In this document: positions 48,357 to 57,508 of the stretch, piece after piece
Layout: each line of letters starts with the position of its first letter
Position numbering within the stretch: position 1 is the first letter of the stretch
Origin: Metallococcus carri
GTDB lineage: Bacteria > Actinomycetota > Actinomycetes > Actinomycetales > Dermatophilaceae
DNA length: 64,000 nt
Direction of reading: 5' to 3'
NCBI RefSeq assembly: GCF_011440275.1
Contig: NZ_JAAOIV010000004.1
Location: forward strand, 186,001 to 250,000
Notes under the pieces: generated by a model
What the model was told of the DNA's origin: nothing
Database searches by the model: none
Seen by the model: only the letters and a program-made list of their open reading frames with translations
Made by a program: the position numbers and the translations under genes

Positions 48357-48712
48357 CCGCGCTGGGGCTGCACCACGTGCAGATCGCTTGCCCGGCCGGC
48401 TCGGAAGAGGCATTGCGGGCCTTCTATGGCGGGGTGCTCGGCCTGCCCGAGATCCCGAAACCGCCCGCGCTGGCGGTGCGCGGCGGGTGCTGGTTCGCGG
48501 TCGGTGAGCAGGAATTGCACTGCGGGGTGGAGCAGGACTTCCGGCCGGCGTTGAAGGCGCATCCGTGTCTGCTCGTCGAGGATCTGGACGCGGTCGCCGC
48601 GCGGGTGCGGGAGGCCGGCGGTGAGGTGCGGCCGGAGGAGTCGATCCCCGGGGTGCGCCGCTTCCACACCGACGACCCGGTGGGCAATCGGCTGGAGATC
48701 CAGCAGGCGTGA
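48353..48712 (+). CDS. VOC (glyoxalase/dioxygenase) family protein
   Basis: 119 residues, ATG overlapping the tam stop as ATGA. L-G-L-H-H-V-Q-I-A-C-P opens the first beta-alpha-beta-beta-beta unit; H-C-G-V-E-Q-D-F and the final F-H-T-D-D-P-V-G-N-R-L-E-I-Q supply the metal-side pattern. VOC proteins include glyoxalases, dioxygenases and drug-binding proteins; the reaction is not evident. Confidence 0.9.
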   Translation: MTALGLHHVQIACPAGSEEALRAFYGGVLGLPEIPKPPALAVRGGCWFAVGEQELHCGVEQDFRPALKAHPCLLVEDLDAVAARVREAGGEVRPEESIPGVRRFHTDDPVGNRLEIQQA

Positions 48713-48713
48713 C

Positions 48714-49385
48714 TCAGGCCTCGGGCGTGGGCGCCGCCTCGTGCTCGATCTCGCGCTGGCGCTCCATCGACCGGGTCGGTCCGTTGATGCCGCTCAGGCC
48801 ACGCCACAACAGGTCGAAAATCGCCTCGGTGAACTCCTCGGGCGGGTAGCGGTGGCGGCCGATCGCAATCCACCATTCGAGCGGCAGCGCCATCGAACCA
48901 ATGATCAGCTGGGCATACATCTCCGAGCCGTCGTGCGGGGCACCGACGACGTCCATCATCTGCTCGACGTTTTCCTGGGCGAACGCGTTGAGTCCTGCGA
49001 CCAGCTCACCGAGCACGCCGTCGGCATACCAGCTCGCCGGGTCGCGGTGGAGCAGGAGGAAGCCTGACGGCTGAGCCGTGACGAACTCCATCACGCCGAC
49101 GATCGAGGCGCGCAGGCGGGCGCGCGGCGTGGCGTCGTGGGCGGCGGCGTTGGCGCTGATGAAGCTGATCAGGTCGGCGCCGGCGCGCCGCATGACCTCC
49201 TCGTACATGCCGTCCTTGCCGCCGAAGTGTTCGTAGATCAGCGGCTTGGTGACGCCGGCGCGCGCGGCGAGGTCCTCCACGGTGGCGCCGTCGCGGCCGC
49301 GCTCGGCAAAGACCTCGCGCCCAACCTCGAGCAGTTGCTCGCGACGGTTGGCGGCGGACATCCGCCGGCGTGGGGTCGTGCTCAT
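48714..49385 (-). CDS. TetR family transcriptional regulator
   Basis: 223 residues. HTH at about 10-58: R-R-E-Q-L-L-E-V-G-R-E-V-F-A-E-R-G, V-E-D-L-A-A-R-A-G-V-T-K-P-L-I-Y-E-H-F-G-G-K. C-terminal domain S-A-x-R-D-like W-W-I-A-I-G-R-H-R-Y-P-P-E-E resembles regulators of fatty-acid or efflux genes. ATG 49385 is picked because GGAG lies about 10 bases upstream (inside an alternative longer frame from 49412). Convergent with the VOC gene, stops one base apart. Confidence 0.9.
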   Translation of the reverse strand: MSTTPRRRMSAANRREQLLEVGREVFAERGRDGATVEDLAARAGVTKPLIYEHFGGKDGMYEEVMRRAGADLISFISANAAAHDATPRARLRASIVGVMEFVTAQPSGFLLLHRDPASWYADGVLGELVAGLNAFAQENVEQMMDVVGAPHDGSEMYAQLIIGSMALPLEWWIAIGRHRYPPEEFTEAIFDLLWRGLSGINGPTRSMERQREIEHEAAPTPEA

Positions 49386-49530
49386 CGGCAGTTGCTCCAT
49401 GTGATCGATCAATTCGGCGCCAGTCTGCCGGTCAGCCTATGCTTTCAGTTGCAGGTCGTCGCCGCATTGGCCATATCCTGCATGTCGCCCGATCACCCCG
49501 GCCAGCGGCCGTCGGCGTGACGTGGCGCCT

Positions 49531-49609
49531 TCCCCGGTTGCTCTGCTGGCAGGGGCCGCCTGACTTTGAATCAGGATTAGCGACGTTGGTTCGATTCCAA
49601 CCCGGGGAG
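49531..49609 (+). tRNA. tRNA-Gln (anticodon TTG)
   Basis: Acceptor TCCCCGG/CCGGGGA, D arm with GCTC/GGGC, anticodon arm CCTGA-CTTTGAA-TCAGG giving anticodon TTG, T arm GTTGG-TTCGATT-CCAAC. The variable region (ATTAGCGAC) is nine bases, longer than the normal four or five. A CTTTTG follows the 3' end. CCA not encoded. Confidence 0.85.
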
Positions 49610-49688
49610 CTTTTGCCGTATGCCGGCGCCGGGCGCGTGCCGCTCGGGCGCGGCCTTCAGCATGTGCCCGGTCCGGGCCCGGGAAGTC

Positions 49689-49896
49689 GACATCGTGGAG
49701 ACTTTCGCGGCCGGGTTCGCGCCGTCTGGCCCGTCGGCGGCGCGACTCTGGACATTGTGGAGACTTTCGCGGCCGGGACGGCGTCCAGGAAGCCGGTTGC
49801 GTCGGAAATCTCGACATCGTGGAGACTTTCGCGGCTGGGTGCGCGCTGTGTGGCCGGTCGGCGGCGCGAATCTGGACATCGTGGAGACTTTCCGGT
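49689..49896. repeat. Repeat family 4, 62-bp array (locus B)
   Basis: GACATCGTGGAGACTTTCGC (or GACATTGTGG...) begins at 49689, 49751, 49813 and 49875: three exact 62-bp steps. The core CATYGTGGAGACTTT is the reverse complement of the 19.56-kb core, but the spacer sequence is different. The gap 49610-49949 holds nothing else. Confidence 0.95.
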
Positions 49897-49949
49897 CCGG
49901 CTCCGCGCCGACGCCGCCCCCTAGCGAGCACATCTGATTCGATGCGCAC

Positions 49950-51152
49950 ATGTTGCTGGTTGTCGAGGCTGCGCAGCCCGAGGTGGTCGGACGCCTGACC
50001 GACGCCGGTGTCGTCGAGGCTTCAGTGGGTCCGACTTCACCCGACGGCTGGACAGCGGCATGGCTCGAAGCCCCAGGCGATGCCGTGCTGGACATTCACC
50101 GCCCGATGGTGCAGATCGATGAGCTCGAGCGCGGCCCGCAGGTGACCGTTCGCGACGGTGAGGGCACCACCTGGATCGTCGGGCCGGACGACGCCGGGCA
50201 CGCCGTGACACAGGCAGCCGAGGGTTTGGCTGGGATGTTCGCCATACCGGATCGCATGGCCGAGATCGCGGCGCTCTTGCACGAAGAGGACGCCGACAAC
50301 CTTGTCGCCGACCTCGCTGAATTGCTCCCACTCCCAGAATTGATGGTGGAGCCCGAACCGGAGCGTGCCGTCATCCTTTCGCGGTTGGATCGCGAGACGG
50401 CACGGATGGCCGCAGCGATCACCGGTCCAGCGTGGCTGCTCGACCTCGGTGCGGGCTGGCTCGCGACCGTGCCCAGCCAGGGGCGCAGTGCTGAGGCCGC
50501 AGCAGCGTCGTCAGTCAACGCGCGCCGCCGTGATCACACCCTGGTTCTCTGGCGCTCGCGGCAAACAAGCGGTGTCGACGTGTGGCGACGCGGGCGCATC
50601 GAGGCGGGTTGGCTCTGGAACGACCCATGGGTTCATCTGGGGGTGGATGAGCCGTCGGCGGAGAGCGCCGCGAGTGGTGCCCTGGTGGCCGCTGCGGCTT
50701 CGGCCGACGTCCACCAGCCCAGCCTCAGGGCTCTCCTGCGGATGAGGCAGCCCGACAGCGATCCGCTGCCGGATCTGATCGCGGTGCTTGGCTTGCCCCA
50801 CGCCGCCATGGCCGTTCTCGATGGCGTTCATGGAGAGCTTCCAGACGCTGAACGCGTGCCTGCGATGACAGCGCCCCAAGCCTGGTGGGCCGCGATGTCG
50901 AGGCCGCGTCAGCTCTCGGGTGCACGGCGCGTGATGTATGCCGGTTACGCCGTCGGGACTGCCCTTGCCGCCCTTGTCTGCGTGCTGATGACGATCTTTA
51001 GCGTCGCGGTGCTGGCCACGGGTGGCGATTTCGTCGACCAGCAGGGCACCACGATGAGCGACTGGATGTCGGCTGGCGTCTTCGCGGTGCTCAGCGCGAT
51101 CCTGATTCCCACGGCCCGGTTCCGGTTCAGGACGTTACGGAACCGGTCGTGA
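49950..51152 (+). CDS. Hypothetical protein with two C-terminal membrane segments
   Basis: 400 residues. The large N-terminal part (1-325) is soluble, with no recognised motif; the end has two membrane helices (VMYAGYAVGTALAALVCVLMTIFSVAVL, about 329-356, and SAGVFAVLSAILIPTARF, about 374-391), so the soluble part should be held at the inner face of the membrane. Codon use resembles neighbours. Flanked on both sides by repeat-filled gaps, so probably expressed alone. Confidence 0.8.
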   Translation: MLLVVEAAQPEVVGRLTDAGVVEASVGPTSPDGWTAAWLEAPGDAVLDIHRPMVQIDELERGPQVTVRDGEGTTWIVGPDDAGHAVTQAAEGLAGMFAIPDRMAEIAALLHEEDADNLVADLAELLPLPELMVEPEPERAVILSRLDRETARMAAAITGPAWLLDLGAGWLATVPSQGRSAEAAAASSVNARRRDHTLVLWRSRQTSGVDVWRRGRIEAGWLWNDPWVHLGVDEPSAESAASGALVAAAASADVHQPSLRALLRMRQPDSDPLPDLIAVLGLPHAAMAVLDGVHGELPDAERVPAMTAPQAWWAAMSRPRQLSGARRVMYAGYAVGTALAALVCVLMTIFSVAVLATGGDFVDQQGTTMSDWMSAGVFAVLSAILIPTARFRFRTLRNRS

Positions 51153-51201
51153 AGCTCCGCGAAGCCCGTCCCTGCCGTGCCGTCGCAGGACGGGCGATCC
51201 C

Positions 51202-51230
51202 GGACGTCACAGCGCGCACCTGTGACGTCC
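51202..51230. terminator. Hairpin in the gap after the hypothetical membrane protein gene
   Basis: GGACGTCACAG / CTGTGACGTCC, 11 perfect pairs with a 7-base loop, 50 bases after the stop, no T run. Could be a terminator or a protein site. The gap 51153-51532 also holds the family 1 repeat pair and the glmU promoter. Confidence 0.55.
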
Positions 51231-51316
51231 GTGTATGCCGTGGTGCGAGCGACCCCGGCTCGGGCGCCCATCCGAGCGGTGAGTTTGCGGTCCGGCGGCG
51301 GAGCGGGCGCACCACC

Positions 51317-51414
51317 ACACCCGTAGTAGAGGAAATCGGCGGCGATAACGACCGCTCCCCGACAGCGAGATCGCGGCGGCAATAACCGCCGGATCGCTCT
51401 ACTACGGATGTAGG
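51317..51414. repeat. Repeat family 1, locus C, inverted pair
   Basis: An inverted copy (51317-51355; ACACCCGTAGTAGAGG then GGCGGCGATAACGACCGC) faces a direct copy (51368-51414; CGGCAATAACCGCC, CTCTACTACGGATGTAGG). Together they could form a large cruciform. Same element as at 7.4 and 33.7 kb. Confidence 0.88.
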
Positions 51415-51532
51415 TAGTTCCCGGCACGTTGGTTCAGCAGCAACCGCCCACCCGCGACGGTGAATGGTCGATGTCCTACCGGTAGCATTCCGGTCGGTCC
51501 TGCCCGCGAGCACAAGCCAGGAGCGTGAACGC

Positions 51533-52999
51533 GTGAGCCCGAAACCCTCCGCGGTAATCGTGCTATCAGCCGGCGACGGCACCCGCATGAAGTCCTCCCT
51601 CAACAAGGCCCTCCACCGCATCGGTGGGCGCACCCTCGTCGGTCACGCGGTGGCTGCCGCGGCCGGCACCGGCGCCACCCATGTCGCGGTCGTCGTGCGG
51701 GCCCAGAAGGAGCAGGTCGCTGAGGCCGCACGGGTCGTGCTGCCCGAGGTCGTCGTCGCCGAACAGGACGATGTCTATGGCACCGGTCGGGCGGCCGAGT
51801 GTGGCCTGCTCGCCCTGCCGGACAACCTGACCGGCACCGTGCTGGTCACCACCGGCGACACTCCGCTGCTGTCCAGCACGACCCTGCTCGACCTCACCGC
51901 GCACCACGAGTCCACCGGCAGTGCGGTCACCGTGATCACCGGCATCCTGCCGGACGCCACCGGCTACGGACGGATCGTGCGCGGGCCGTCCGGTGACGTC
52001 GAAGCGATCGTCGAGCACAAGCAGGCGACCGAAGAACAGCGACGGATCACCGAGTTCAACTCCGGCCTCTTCGCGTTCGACGCCGGTCTCCTGCGCGATG
52101 CCCTCGCGGGTCTCGGCGTCAACGCAGCGGCGGGGGAGAAGTACCTCACCGATGTCGTGGAAATCGCTGTCGCACAAGGCAAACGCGTGCAGGGCTATGT
52201 CCTCGACGACCTCTGGCAGACCGAGGGCGTCAACGACAAGGCACAGCTCGCCCGCCTTGGCCACGAGCTCAACCGCCGCACCCTCGACACGCTCATGCGC
52301 GAGCAGGGCGCGATCGTGATCGACCCCGCCACGACCTGGGTCGATGTTGACGTCACCGTCGGTCGCGACACCGTCATCGAGCCCGGCTGTCAGCTCCGCG
52401 GCGCGACCACCATCGGTGCCGACTGCGTCATCGGCCCCGACTCCACGATCAAGGATTGCGAGATCCGCGACGGCGCGAGCGTCATCCGCACCCACGCCGA
52501 GCTCGCGGTGATCGGCGAGAAGGCGACGGTGGGCCCGTTCGCTTACCTGCGCCCGGGCAGTGAACTCGGGCAGGGCGCCAAGATCGGCACCTACGTCGAG
52601 ACCAAGAACGCCCAGCTCGGCGCCGGCGCCAAGGTGCCCCACCTCAGCTACATCGGCGACGCCACCATCGGCGAAGGCACCAACATCGGAGCCGCGAGCG
52701 TCACCGTCAATTACGACGGGGTCAACAAGCACCGCACCACCATCGGGGCGCACTGCCGAATGGGCAGCGACAACATGTATGTCGCCCCGGTCACCGTCGG
52801 CGACGGCGCCGGCTCGGGTGCCGGGGCGATCATCCGCAAGGACGTGCCGCCCGGTGCGCTTGCGATATCCGTTGCGCCACAACGCAATATCGAGGGTTGG
52901 GTGGTCGACAAGCGGCCCGGAACGCGACAGGCGGAGGCCGCCGAAGCGGCAGCCCGGCATACCGACGAGGCAAGCGCGGAAGGGCGAAACGACGCATGA
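51533..52999 (+). CDS. glmU: Bifunctional UDP-GlcNAc pyrophosphorylase / GlcN-1-P acetyltransferase
   Basis: 488 residues. N-terminal uridyltransferase: V-L-S-A-G-D-G-T-R-M-K-S (LSAG where LAAG is usual), DDVYGTGRAAECGL, TTGDTPLL. C-terminal left-handed beta-helix of hexapeptide repeats (about 265-455) with L-R-P-G-S-E-L-G, N-Y-D-G-V-N-K-H and the acetyl-CoA site. It makes UDP-GlcNAc for peptidoglycan and mycothiol. GTG 51533 with AGGAG upstream. Its TGA overlaps the prs ATG. Confidence 0.96.
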   Translation: MSPKPSAVIVLSAGDGTRMKSSLNKALHRIGGRTLVGHAVAAAAGTGATHVAVVVRAQKEQVAEAARVVLPEVVVAEQDDVYGTGRAAECGLLALPDNLTGTVLVTTGDTPLLSSTTLLDLTAHHESTGSAVTVITGILPDATGYGRIVRGPSGDVEAIVEHKQATEEQRRITEFNSGLFAFDAGLLRDALAGLGVNAAAGEKYLTDVVEIAVAQGKRVQGYVLDDLWQTEGVNDKAQLARLGHELNRRTLDTLMREQGAIVIDPATTWVDVDVTVGRDTVIEPGCQLRGATTIGADCVIGPDSTIKDCEIRDGASVIRTHAELAVIGEKATVGPFAYLRPGSELGQGAKIGTYVETKNAQLGAGAKVPHLSYIGDATIGEGTNIGAASVTVNYDGVNKHRTTIGAHCRMGSDNMYVAPVTVGDGAGSGAGAIIRKDVPPGALAISVAPQRNIEGWVVDKRPGTRQAEAAEAAARHTDEASAEGRNDA

Positions 53000-53976
53000 C
53001 CGGCATGAAGCTGACCACGGAGAAGAACCTCATGGTCTTCTCCGGCCGGGCCCACCCGGCGCTGGCGCAGGCCGTCGCCGACGGGCTGGGCACGACGCTG
53101 GTGCCGACCGAGGCGCGCGACTTCGCCAACACCGAGACCTACGTGCGCTTCGAGGAGTCGGTGCGCGGCTGCGACGCCTTCGTCATCCAGAGCCACACCG
53201 CGCCGATCAACCACTGGATCATGGAGCACCTGATCATGGTCGACGCGCTCAAGCGCGCCTCGGCCAAGCGGATCACCGTGGTCACGCCGTTCTACGGCTA
53301 CGCCCGGCAGGACAAGAAGTCGCGCGGCCGCGAGCCGATCAGCGCGCGCCTGATGGCCGACATGTTCAAGACCGCGGGGGCCGACCGGCTGATGGCGGTC
53401 GACCTGCACACCGACCAGATCCAGGGCTTCTTCGACGGCCCGGTGGACCACCTGCAGGCCCTGCCGATCCTCGCCGACTACGTGCGCGAGAAGTATGCCG
53501 GTCACGACCTGGCCGTGGTCTCACCCGACGCCGGGCGCATCAAGGTGGCCGAGTCCTGGTCCAAACGCCTCGACGGGGCGCCGCTGGCCTTCATCCACAA
53601 GACCCGCGATGTCACCCGCCCCAACCAGAGCGTGGCCAACCGGGTCATCGGCCGCGTCGACGGCCGCCTCTGCGTCCTGGTCGACGACATGATCGACAGC
53701 GGCGGCACCATCTGCAATGCGGCCGATGCGTTGATGGCGGACGGCGCGGCCGGGGTGATCATCGCCGCGACGCATCCGATCTTCTCCGGCCCGGCCGTCG
53801 ATCGGCTGCGTGATTCGGTCGCGCAGGAGGTCATCGTCACCGACACCCTCCCCATCCCGGCCGAGAAGCATTTCGACAAGCTCACCGCCCTGTCGATCGC
53901 GCCGTTGCTGTCCGAGGCGATTCAGCAGATCTTCGAGGATGGCTCGGTCACCTCGATGTTCGACACCGTCGTCTGA
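52996..53976 (+). CDS. prs: Ribose-phosphate pyrophosphokinase
   Basis: 326 residues. Y-G-Y-A-R-Q-D-K-K-S-R-G-R-E-P-I-S-A-R (catalytic flexible loop), VDLHTDQIQGFFDGPVDH (metal-binding), and the PRPP loop LVDDMIDSGGTI are intact. It makes PRPP for nucleotide, His and Trp synthesis. ATGA overlap with glmU; this glmU-prs pair is conserved in actinobacteria. Confidence 0.97.
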   Translation: MTGMKLTTEKNLMVFSGRAHPALAQAVADGLGTTLVPTEARDFANTETYVRFEESVRGCDAFVIQSHTAPINHWIMEHLIMVDALKRASAKRITVVTPFYGYARQDKKSRGREPISARLMADMFKTAGADRLMAVDLHTDQIQGFFDGPVDHLQALPILADYVREKYAGHDLAVVSPDAGRIKVAESWSKRLDGAPLAFIHKTRDVTRPNQSVANRVIGRVDGRLCVLVDDMIDSGGTICNAADALMADGAAGVIIAATHPIFSGPAVDRLRDSVAQEVIVTDTLPIPAEKHFDKLTALSIAPLLSEAIQQIFEDGSVTSMFDTVV

Positions 53977-54163
53977 GTCTCGATTTGGGCACGGCCGGGA
54001 CCGGCCCATAGACTGGTCGGCGTTGCCTCGGCGAGGGACGCCATACGGCCGTCCGTGATCGACGTGGCGGATGCCGCTCTCGCGGCCCGTCCAGATGCGT
54101 CCGTGTCGTGTCCCACGCTGAGGCGAGCAGACCTCTGCACGACCATCCGAAGGACGAATTCCC

Positions 54164-54874
54164 ATGGCTGCCAACGAAATCCGTCTCGACGCCGAGGCTC
54201 GCACCGAGTTCGGCAAGGGTGCGGCTCGCCGCATCCGTCGCGACCACAAGATCCCCGCGGTCCTCTACGGTCACGGCACCGACCCGGTGCACCTGACCCT
54301 CCCGGGCCACGAGACCATGCTCGCGCTGAAGAACCCGAACGCGATCCTCACGATCGTGCTTGAGGGCGGCGAGAACCTCGCGCTCGCCAAGGACGTGCAG
54401 CGCGACCCGATCAAGCCGGTCATCGACCACGTCGACCTGGTCATCGTCCGCCGCGGCGAGAAGGTCACCGTCGACGTGGTGGTCCACGTCGAGGGCGAGG
54501 CCGCGCCGGAGACCAACGTCATCGTCGAGAACGGCACCCTGTCGGTCGAGGCCGACGCCATGAGCATCCCCGAGTCGCTCACCGTCTCGGTCGAGGGCCT
54601 GGAGGCCGGTTCGCAGGTCCTGGCCAAGGATGTCGAGCTGCCGAGCGGTGTCTCCCTGGCCGCCGACGAGGAACTGCTCGTCGTCAACGTCACCCAGCAG
54701 ATCTCCGAGGAGGAGATGGAGGCCGAGCTCGCCGAGGCCGAGGCCGAGGCCGGCATCGAGCACGAGGAGTCCGACGAGGAGGCCGCCGAGCGCGAGGCCG
54801 CCGAGGGCGAAGAGGGCGAGGGCGACGGCGAGTCCGAGGGCTCCGACGACGAGGGCGACTCCGACAAGGAGTGA
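54164..54874 (+). CDS. rplY: 50S ribosomal protein L25 (general stress protein CTC type)
   Basis: 236 residues: N-terminal 5S rRNA-binding L25 domain (1-95; E-A-R-T-E-F-G-K-G-A-A-R-R-I-R-R, P-A-V-L-Y-G-H-G), a TL5/CTC beta domain (96-185) and a very acidic Glu/Asp/Ser tail (186-236). Preceded by 187 bases containing GGCCGG-GA-CCGGCC and GAAGGA before the ATG. Followed by a strong terminator. Confidence 0.96.
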   Translation: MAANEIRLDAEARTEFGKGAARRIRRDHKIPAVLYGHGTDPVHLTLPGHETMLALKNPNAILTIVLEGGENLALAKDVQRDPIKPVIDHVDLVIVRRGEKVTVDVVVHVEGEAAPETNVIVENGTLSVEADAMSIPESLTVSVEGLEAGSQVLAKDVELPSGVSLAADEELLVVNVTQQISEEEMEAELAEAEAEAGIEHEESDEEAAEREAAEGEEGEGDGESEGSDDEGDSDKE

Positions 54875-54891
54875 CCCACCCGCCATACGCC

Positions 54892-54926
54892 AAGAGGCCC
54901 GGAGTCGATCGACTCCGGGCCTCTTT
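54892..54926. terminator. Bidirectional terminator between rplY and the secreted protein gene
   Basis: A perfect 34-base palindrome, half-site AAGAGGCCCGGAGTCGA, with T runs on both strands. It lies between convergent genes and should stop both. Confidence 0.95.
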
Positions 54927-54940
54927 GGTGGGTGCTGCCG

Positions 54941-55600
54941 TTACGCGCAGCTGAGGGACAGGTTCGACAGCGACAGGTCGTTGACGTTGTCGGCCGTCCC
55001 GCCCTGGGCCGGCACGGTGATCCAAAAATACAGCGGGCCGGAGACACCGGAGAAGGTCACCGTCTGGGTGCCGGCGAAGTAGTTCTTGTTCTGATTGGTC
55101 GAGCCCGGGTCGGTGACCGTGTACGTCGCCACCTGGGTGCCGGAGTTGGGCGTGTTGTCGCCGCCGACGCGCACGCTGAGGGTCGGGCTGGCGTAGCCGG
55201 CCGTGTAATAGATCGTCCGGTCGAACTTGAGCGTGTAGGAGCACGCTGCGTTCAGGGAGATCGTGGGGTTGTAGAAGCCGGTGGAGCAGTTGGCCGTCGG
55301 TGCGGCGGTGACGCCGAACGCGGTGCTCGTCCCGGAGGTGTAATAGCCGACCTTGTTCGAGGTGGCCCAGGTGCAGTTGGACGTGTACTGCCACCCGGTG
55401 CTGGTCGAGTTGGTGCCCGAGCCGCGCACCACCGTGCCGGTCGGCGAGCCCAGATTCATCTGCGCGGAGGGACAACTCGCCGCGCAGCCGCTCGCGGCGT
55501 ATGCCGGAGCCGTGGCCCCGACGACGAGCGCCGGGACGGCCCACGCGGCGCCTTGCACCACCCGTCGACGGCGGATCTGAGTGGCTTGCTCGGTCGGCAT
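54941..55600 (-). CDS. Secreted protein with Tat-like signal, unknown function
   Basis: 219 residues. Signal: four arginines (R-R-R-R-V-V-Q-G, 10-17), hydrophobic core and A-P-A-Y-A cleavage near 35. The mature part is Ser/Thr/Asn/Tyr-rich with about six cysteines (C-A-A-S-C-P and later), consistent with an extracellular disulfide-bonded beta protein. AAAGG precedes ATG 55600. I do not recognise a domain. Divergent from pth. Confidence 0.82.
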   Translation of the reverse strand: MPTEQATQIRRRRVVQGAAWAVPALVVGATAPAYAASGCAASCPSAQMNLGSPTGTVVRGSGTNSTSTGWQYTSNCTWATSNKVGYYTSGTSTAFGVTAAPTANCSTGFYNPTISLNAACSYTLKFDRTIYYTAGYASPTLSVRVGGDNTPNSGTQVATYTVTDPGSTNQNKNYFAGTQTVTFSGVSGPLYFWITVPAQGGTADNVNDLSLSNLSLSCA

Positions 55601-55730
55601 GTGGGGCCTTTCGGTCTCATCCGGGAGGGACCGGTTTATTTTCACCAGTCCAGGGCAGCCGCAAGTATAGGAAGGCGCACCGGAGCAGCGGTGGGCACCC
55701 GCGGGCGGAGGGGCGGCATACTGGCTGCTC

Positions 55731-56318
55731 GTGAACCCCTGGCTGATCGTCGGACTCGGCAACCCCGGGCCGCAGTACGCCGGCCATCGGCACAATGTCG
55801 GCGCGATGGTCATCGACGAACTGGCCGATCGTGCCGGCGTGGCGTTGCGGGCGCACAAGGCCAAGGCGCTGGCTGCGTCGGTGCGGCTGCAGACCCCGGC
55901 CGGTGGGATCGGGCCGCAGGCGATCATCGCCCGCCCGACGACCTTCATGAATGTCTCGGGTCCGCCGGTGCAGTCGCTGATGGCGTTCTTCAAGGTGCCG
56001 CTCGAGCAGGTCGTGGTCGTGCACGACGAACTCGACATCGACTTTGGTGCGTTGCGGCTCAAGCGTGGCGGTGGCGAGGGGGGACACAACGGGCTGCGCT
56101 CGATCAGCGCCTCGGTCGGCAGCAAGGACTACCTGCGGGTGCGGGTCGGGATCGGTCGGCCGCCCGGCCGGATGGACGCGGCGTCCTTCGTGCTCAAGGA
56201 CTTCAATCCGGCTGAACGCAAGGAGTTGCCGCTGCTGCTCAGCGAGGCCGCGGATGCCGTGGAGTTGCTCGTCGATCGTGGCCTGACCGATGCGCAGAAT
56301 CTGGTCCACTCCCGCTGA
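55731..56318 (+). CDS. pth: Peptidyl-tRNA hydrolase
   Basis: 195 residues. [20 protein letters not shown] (catalytic His 20 and Asn region), [16 protein letters not shown] and [13 protein letters not shown] are all canonical. It recycles tRNA from stalled peptidyl-tRNA. GTG start. The stop TGA is the first three bases of a 21-bp repeat array. Confidence 0.97.
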   Translation: MNPWLIVGLGNPGPQYAGHRHNVGAMVIDELADRAGVALRAHKAKALAASVRLQTPAGGIGPQAIIARPTTFMNVSGPPVQSLMAFFKVPLEQVVVVHDELDIDFGALRLKRGGGEGGHNGLRSISASVGSKDYLRVRVGIGRPPGRMDAASFVLKDFNPAERKELPLLLSEAADAVELLVDRGLTDAQNLVHSR

Positions 56319-56398
56319 CGTTTCGCGAGGCATGAGTGACGTTTCGCGAGGATCTAGTGACGTTTCGCGAGGATCTGGTGACGTTTCGCGGGGGAGAA
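56316..56398. repeat. Repeat family 3, 21-bp array (locus B) at the pth stop codon
   Basis: TGACGTTTCGCGAGGATCTRG units start at 56316, 56337, 56358 and 56379, an exact 21-bp period, inverted relative to the sepX array. The first TGA is the pth stop codon. Confidence 0.95.
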
Positions 56399-56441
56399 AT
56401 GCGCTGGCGGGACAAGGGAGTGCGGCGCTAGCGTCCGCGGC

Positions 56442-57341
56442 GTGCACGACAACGAAGAGCGCGCCACCGTCGAGATCGTCCGCGGCCTGATCGCCGACCA
56501 GTTCCCCACGTATGCCGACCGGCCGGTCACCTTGGTGCCGCAGGAGGGCACCGACCATGTGCTCTTCCGGGTCGGGGAGGAGTTGCTGGCGCGCCTGCCG
56601 AAGATCGAGGGCGCGGTCGGGCAGGCCGAGGTGGACGCGCAGTGGATGCCGCGGTTGGCGCCGCACCTGCCGTGCAAGGTGCCGCAAACGGTCGCGCTCG
56701 GCCGGCCGGGCGAGGGTTATCCGTGGCCGTGGTCGCTCGTCACCTGGATCGACGGTGACACGCTCGGCGCCGACGAGGGTGCCGACCCCGCGGTCGCCGA
56801 GGAGCTCGCGGCCTTCGCCCGGGCGCTGCATCGCATCGACACCACCGGCGCCCCACGCAAGCAGCCGGGTGAGCGCGGCAGCCACATTGCCGACCTCGCC
56901 GATGTCGGTCACCGTGCTATCGCAACGCTGACAGCCTTCGGAGACAACGGTTTTGACCTCGAGGCAGCCGCACACCTCTGGCAGCGCATCGTCACCACCC
57001 CGCGCTGGGACGGTGAGCCGTCCTGGGTGCACGGTGACCTGATGCCCGGCAACCTGATCGTGCGTGACGGCCACCTGGCGGGCGTCATCGATTTCCTCCG
57101 CCTCGGCGTGGGCGACCCCGCGCCCGACGCGGGAGCCGCCTGGTGGACCTTCACCGGCACCGCGCGGGCGGCATACAAGAAGGCCCTCGGCTTCGACCAC
57201 GCAACGCTGCTGCGCGGCGCCGGGTGGGCGCTGCTGCCGGCGCTGACCGGCCTCGACTACTACCGCGAGCGCTGGCCGGCCTTCGCCGAGAGCGCACAGG
57301 GCACCATCCGCGAGCTGCTCGCCGACCCTGACCTTGCCTGA
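56442..57341 (+). CDS. Aminoglycoside phosphotransferase-family protein
   Basis: 299 residues, GTG start. Kinase-like fold with W-V-H-G-D-L-M-P-G-N-L-I-V (catalytic Asp and Asn, about 191-203) and G-V-I-D-F (metal Asp), plus an N-terminal lobe lysine region L-L-A-R-L-P-K. Similar to the APH/macrolide phosphotransferase-like group; the natural substrate is unknown. Transcribed with pth-mfd orientation but in its own frame after the repeat array. Confidence 0.88.
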   Translation: MHDNEERATVEIVRGLIADQFPTYADRPVTLVPQEGTDHVLFRVGEELLARLPKIEGAVGQAEVDAQWMPRLAPHLPCKVPQTVALGRPGEGYPWPWSLVTWIDGDTLGADEGADPAVAEELAAFARALHRIDTTGAPRKQPGERGSHIADLADVGHRAIATLTAFGDNGFDLEAAAHLWQRIVTTPRWDGEPSWVHGDLMPGNLIVRDGHLAGVIDFLRLGVGDPAPDAGAAWWTFTGTARAAYKKALGFDHATLLRGAGWALLPALTGLDYYRERWPAFAESAQGTIRELLADPDLA

Positions 57342-57508
57342 GCCCCCGGGGAGAATCCGCGCGAGAACCTGCTGTTCGCGCGCGCTCCGAGCTGCAGGAA
57401 CTCACGCGCCGCAGACCCTGTCGGACCGCCCGCCTAAACTGGTCCCCACCCCCGGGTCGTATGCCGACTCGGGGCCTTCGTGCTGTCCCCTCACCCCCGA
57501 GGACCCCC

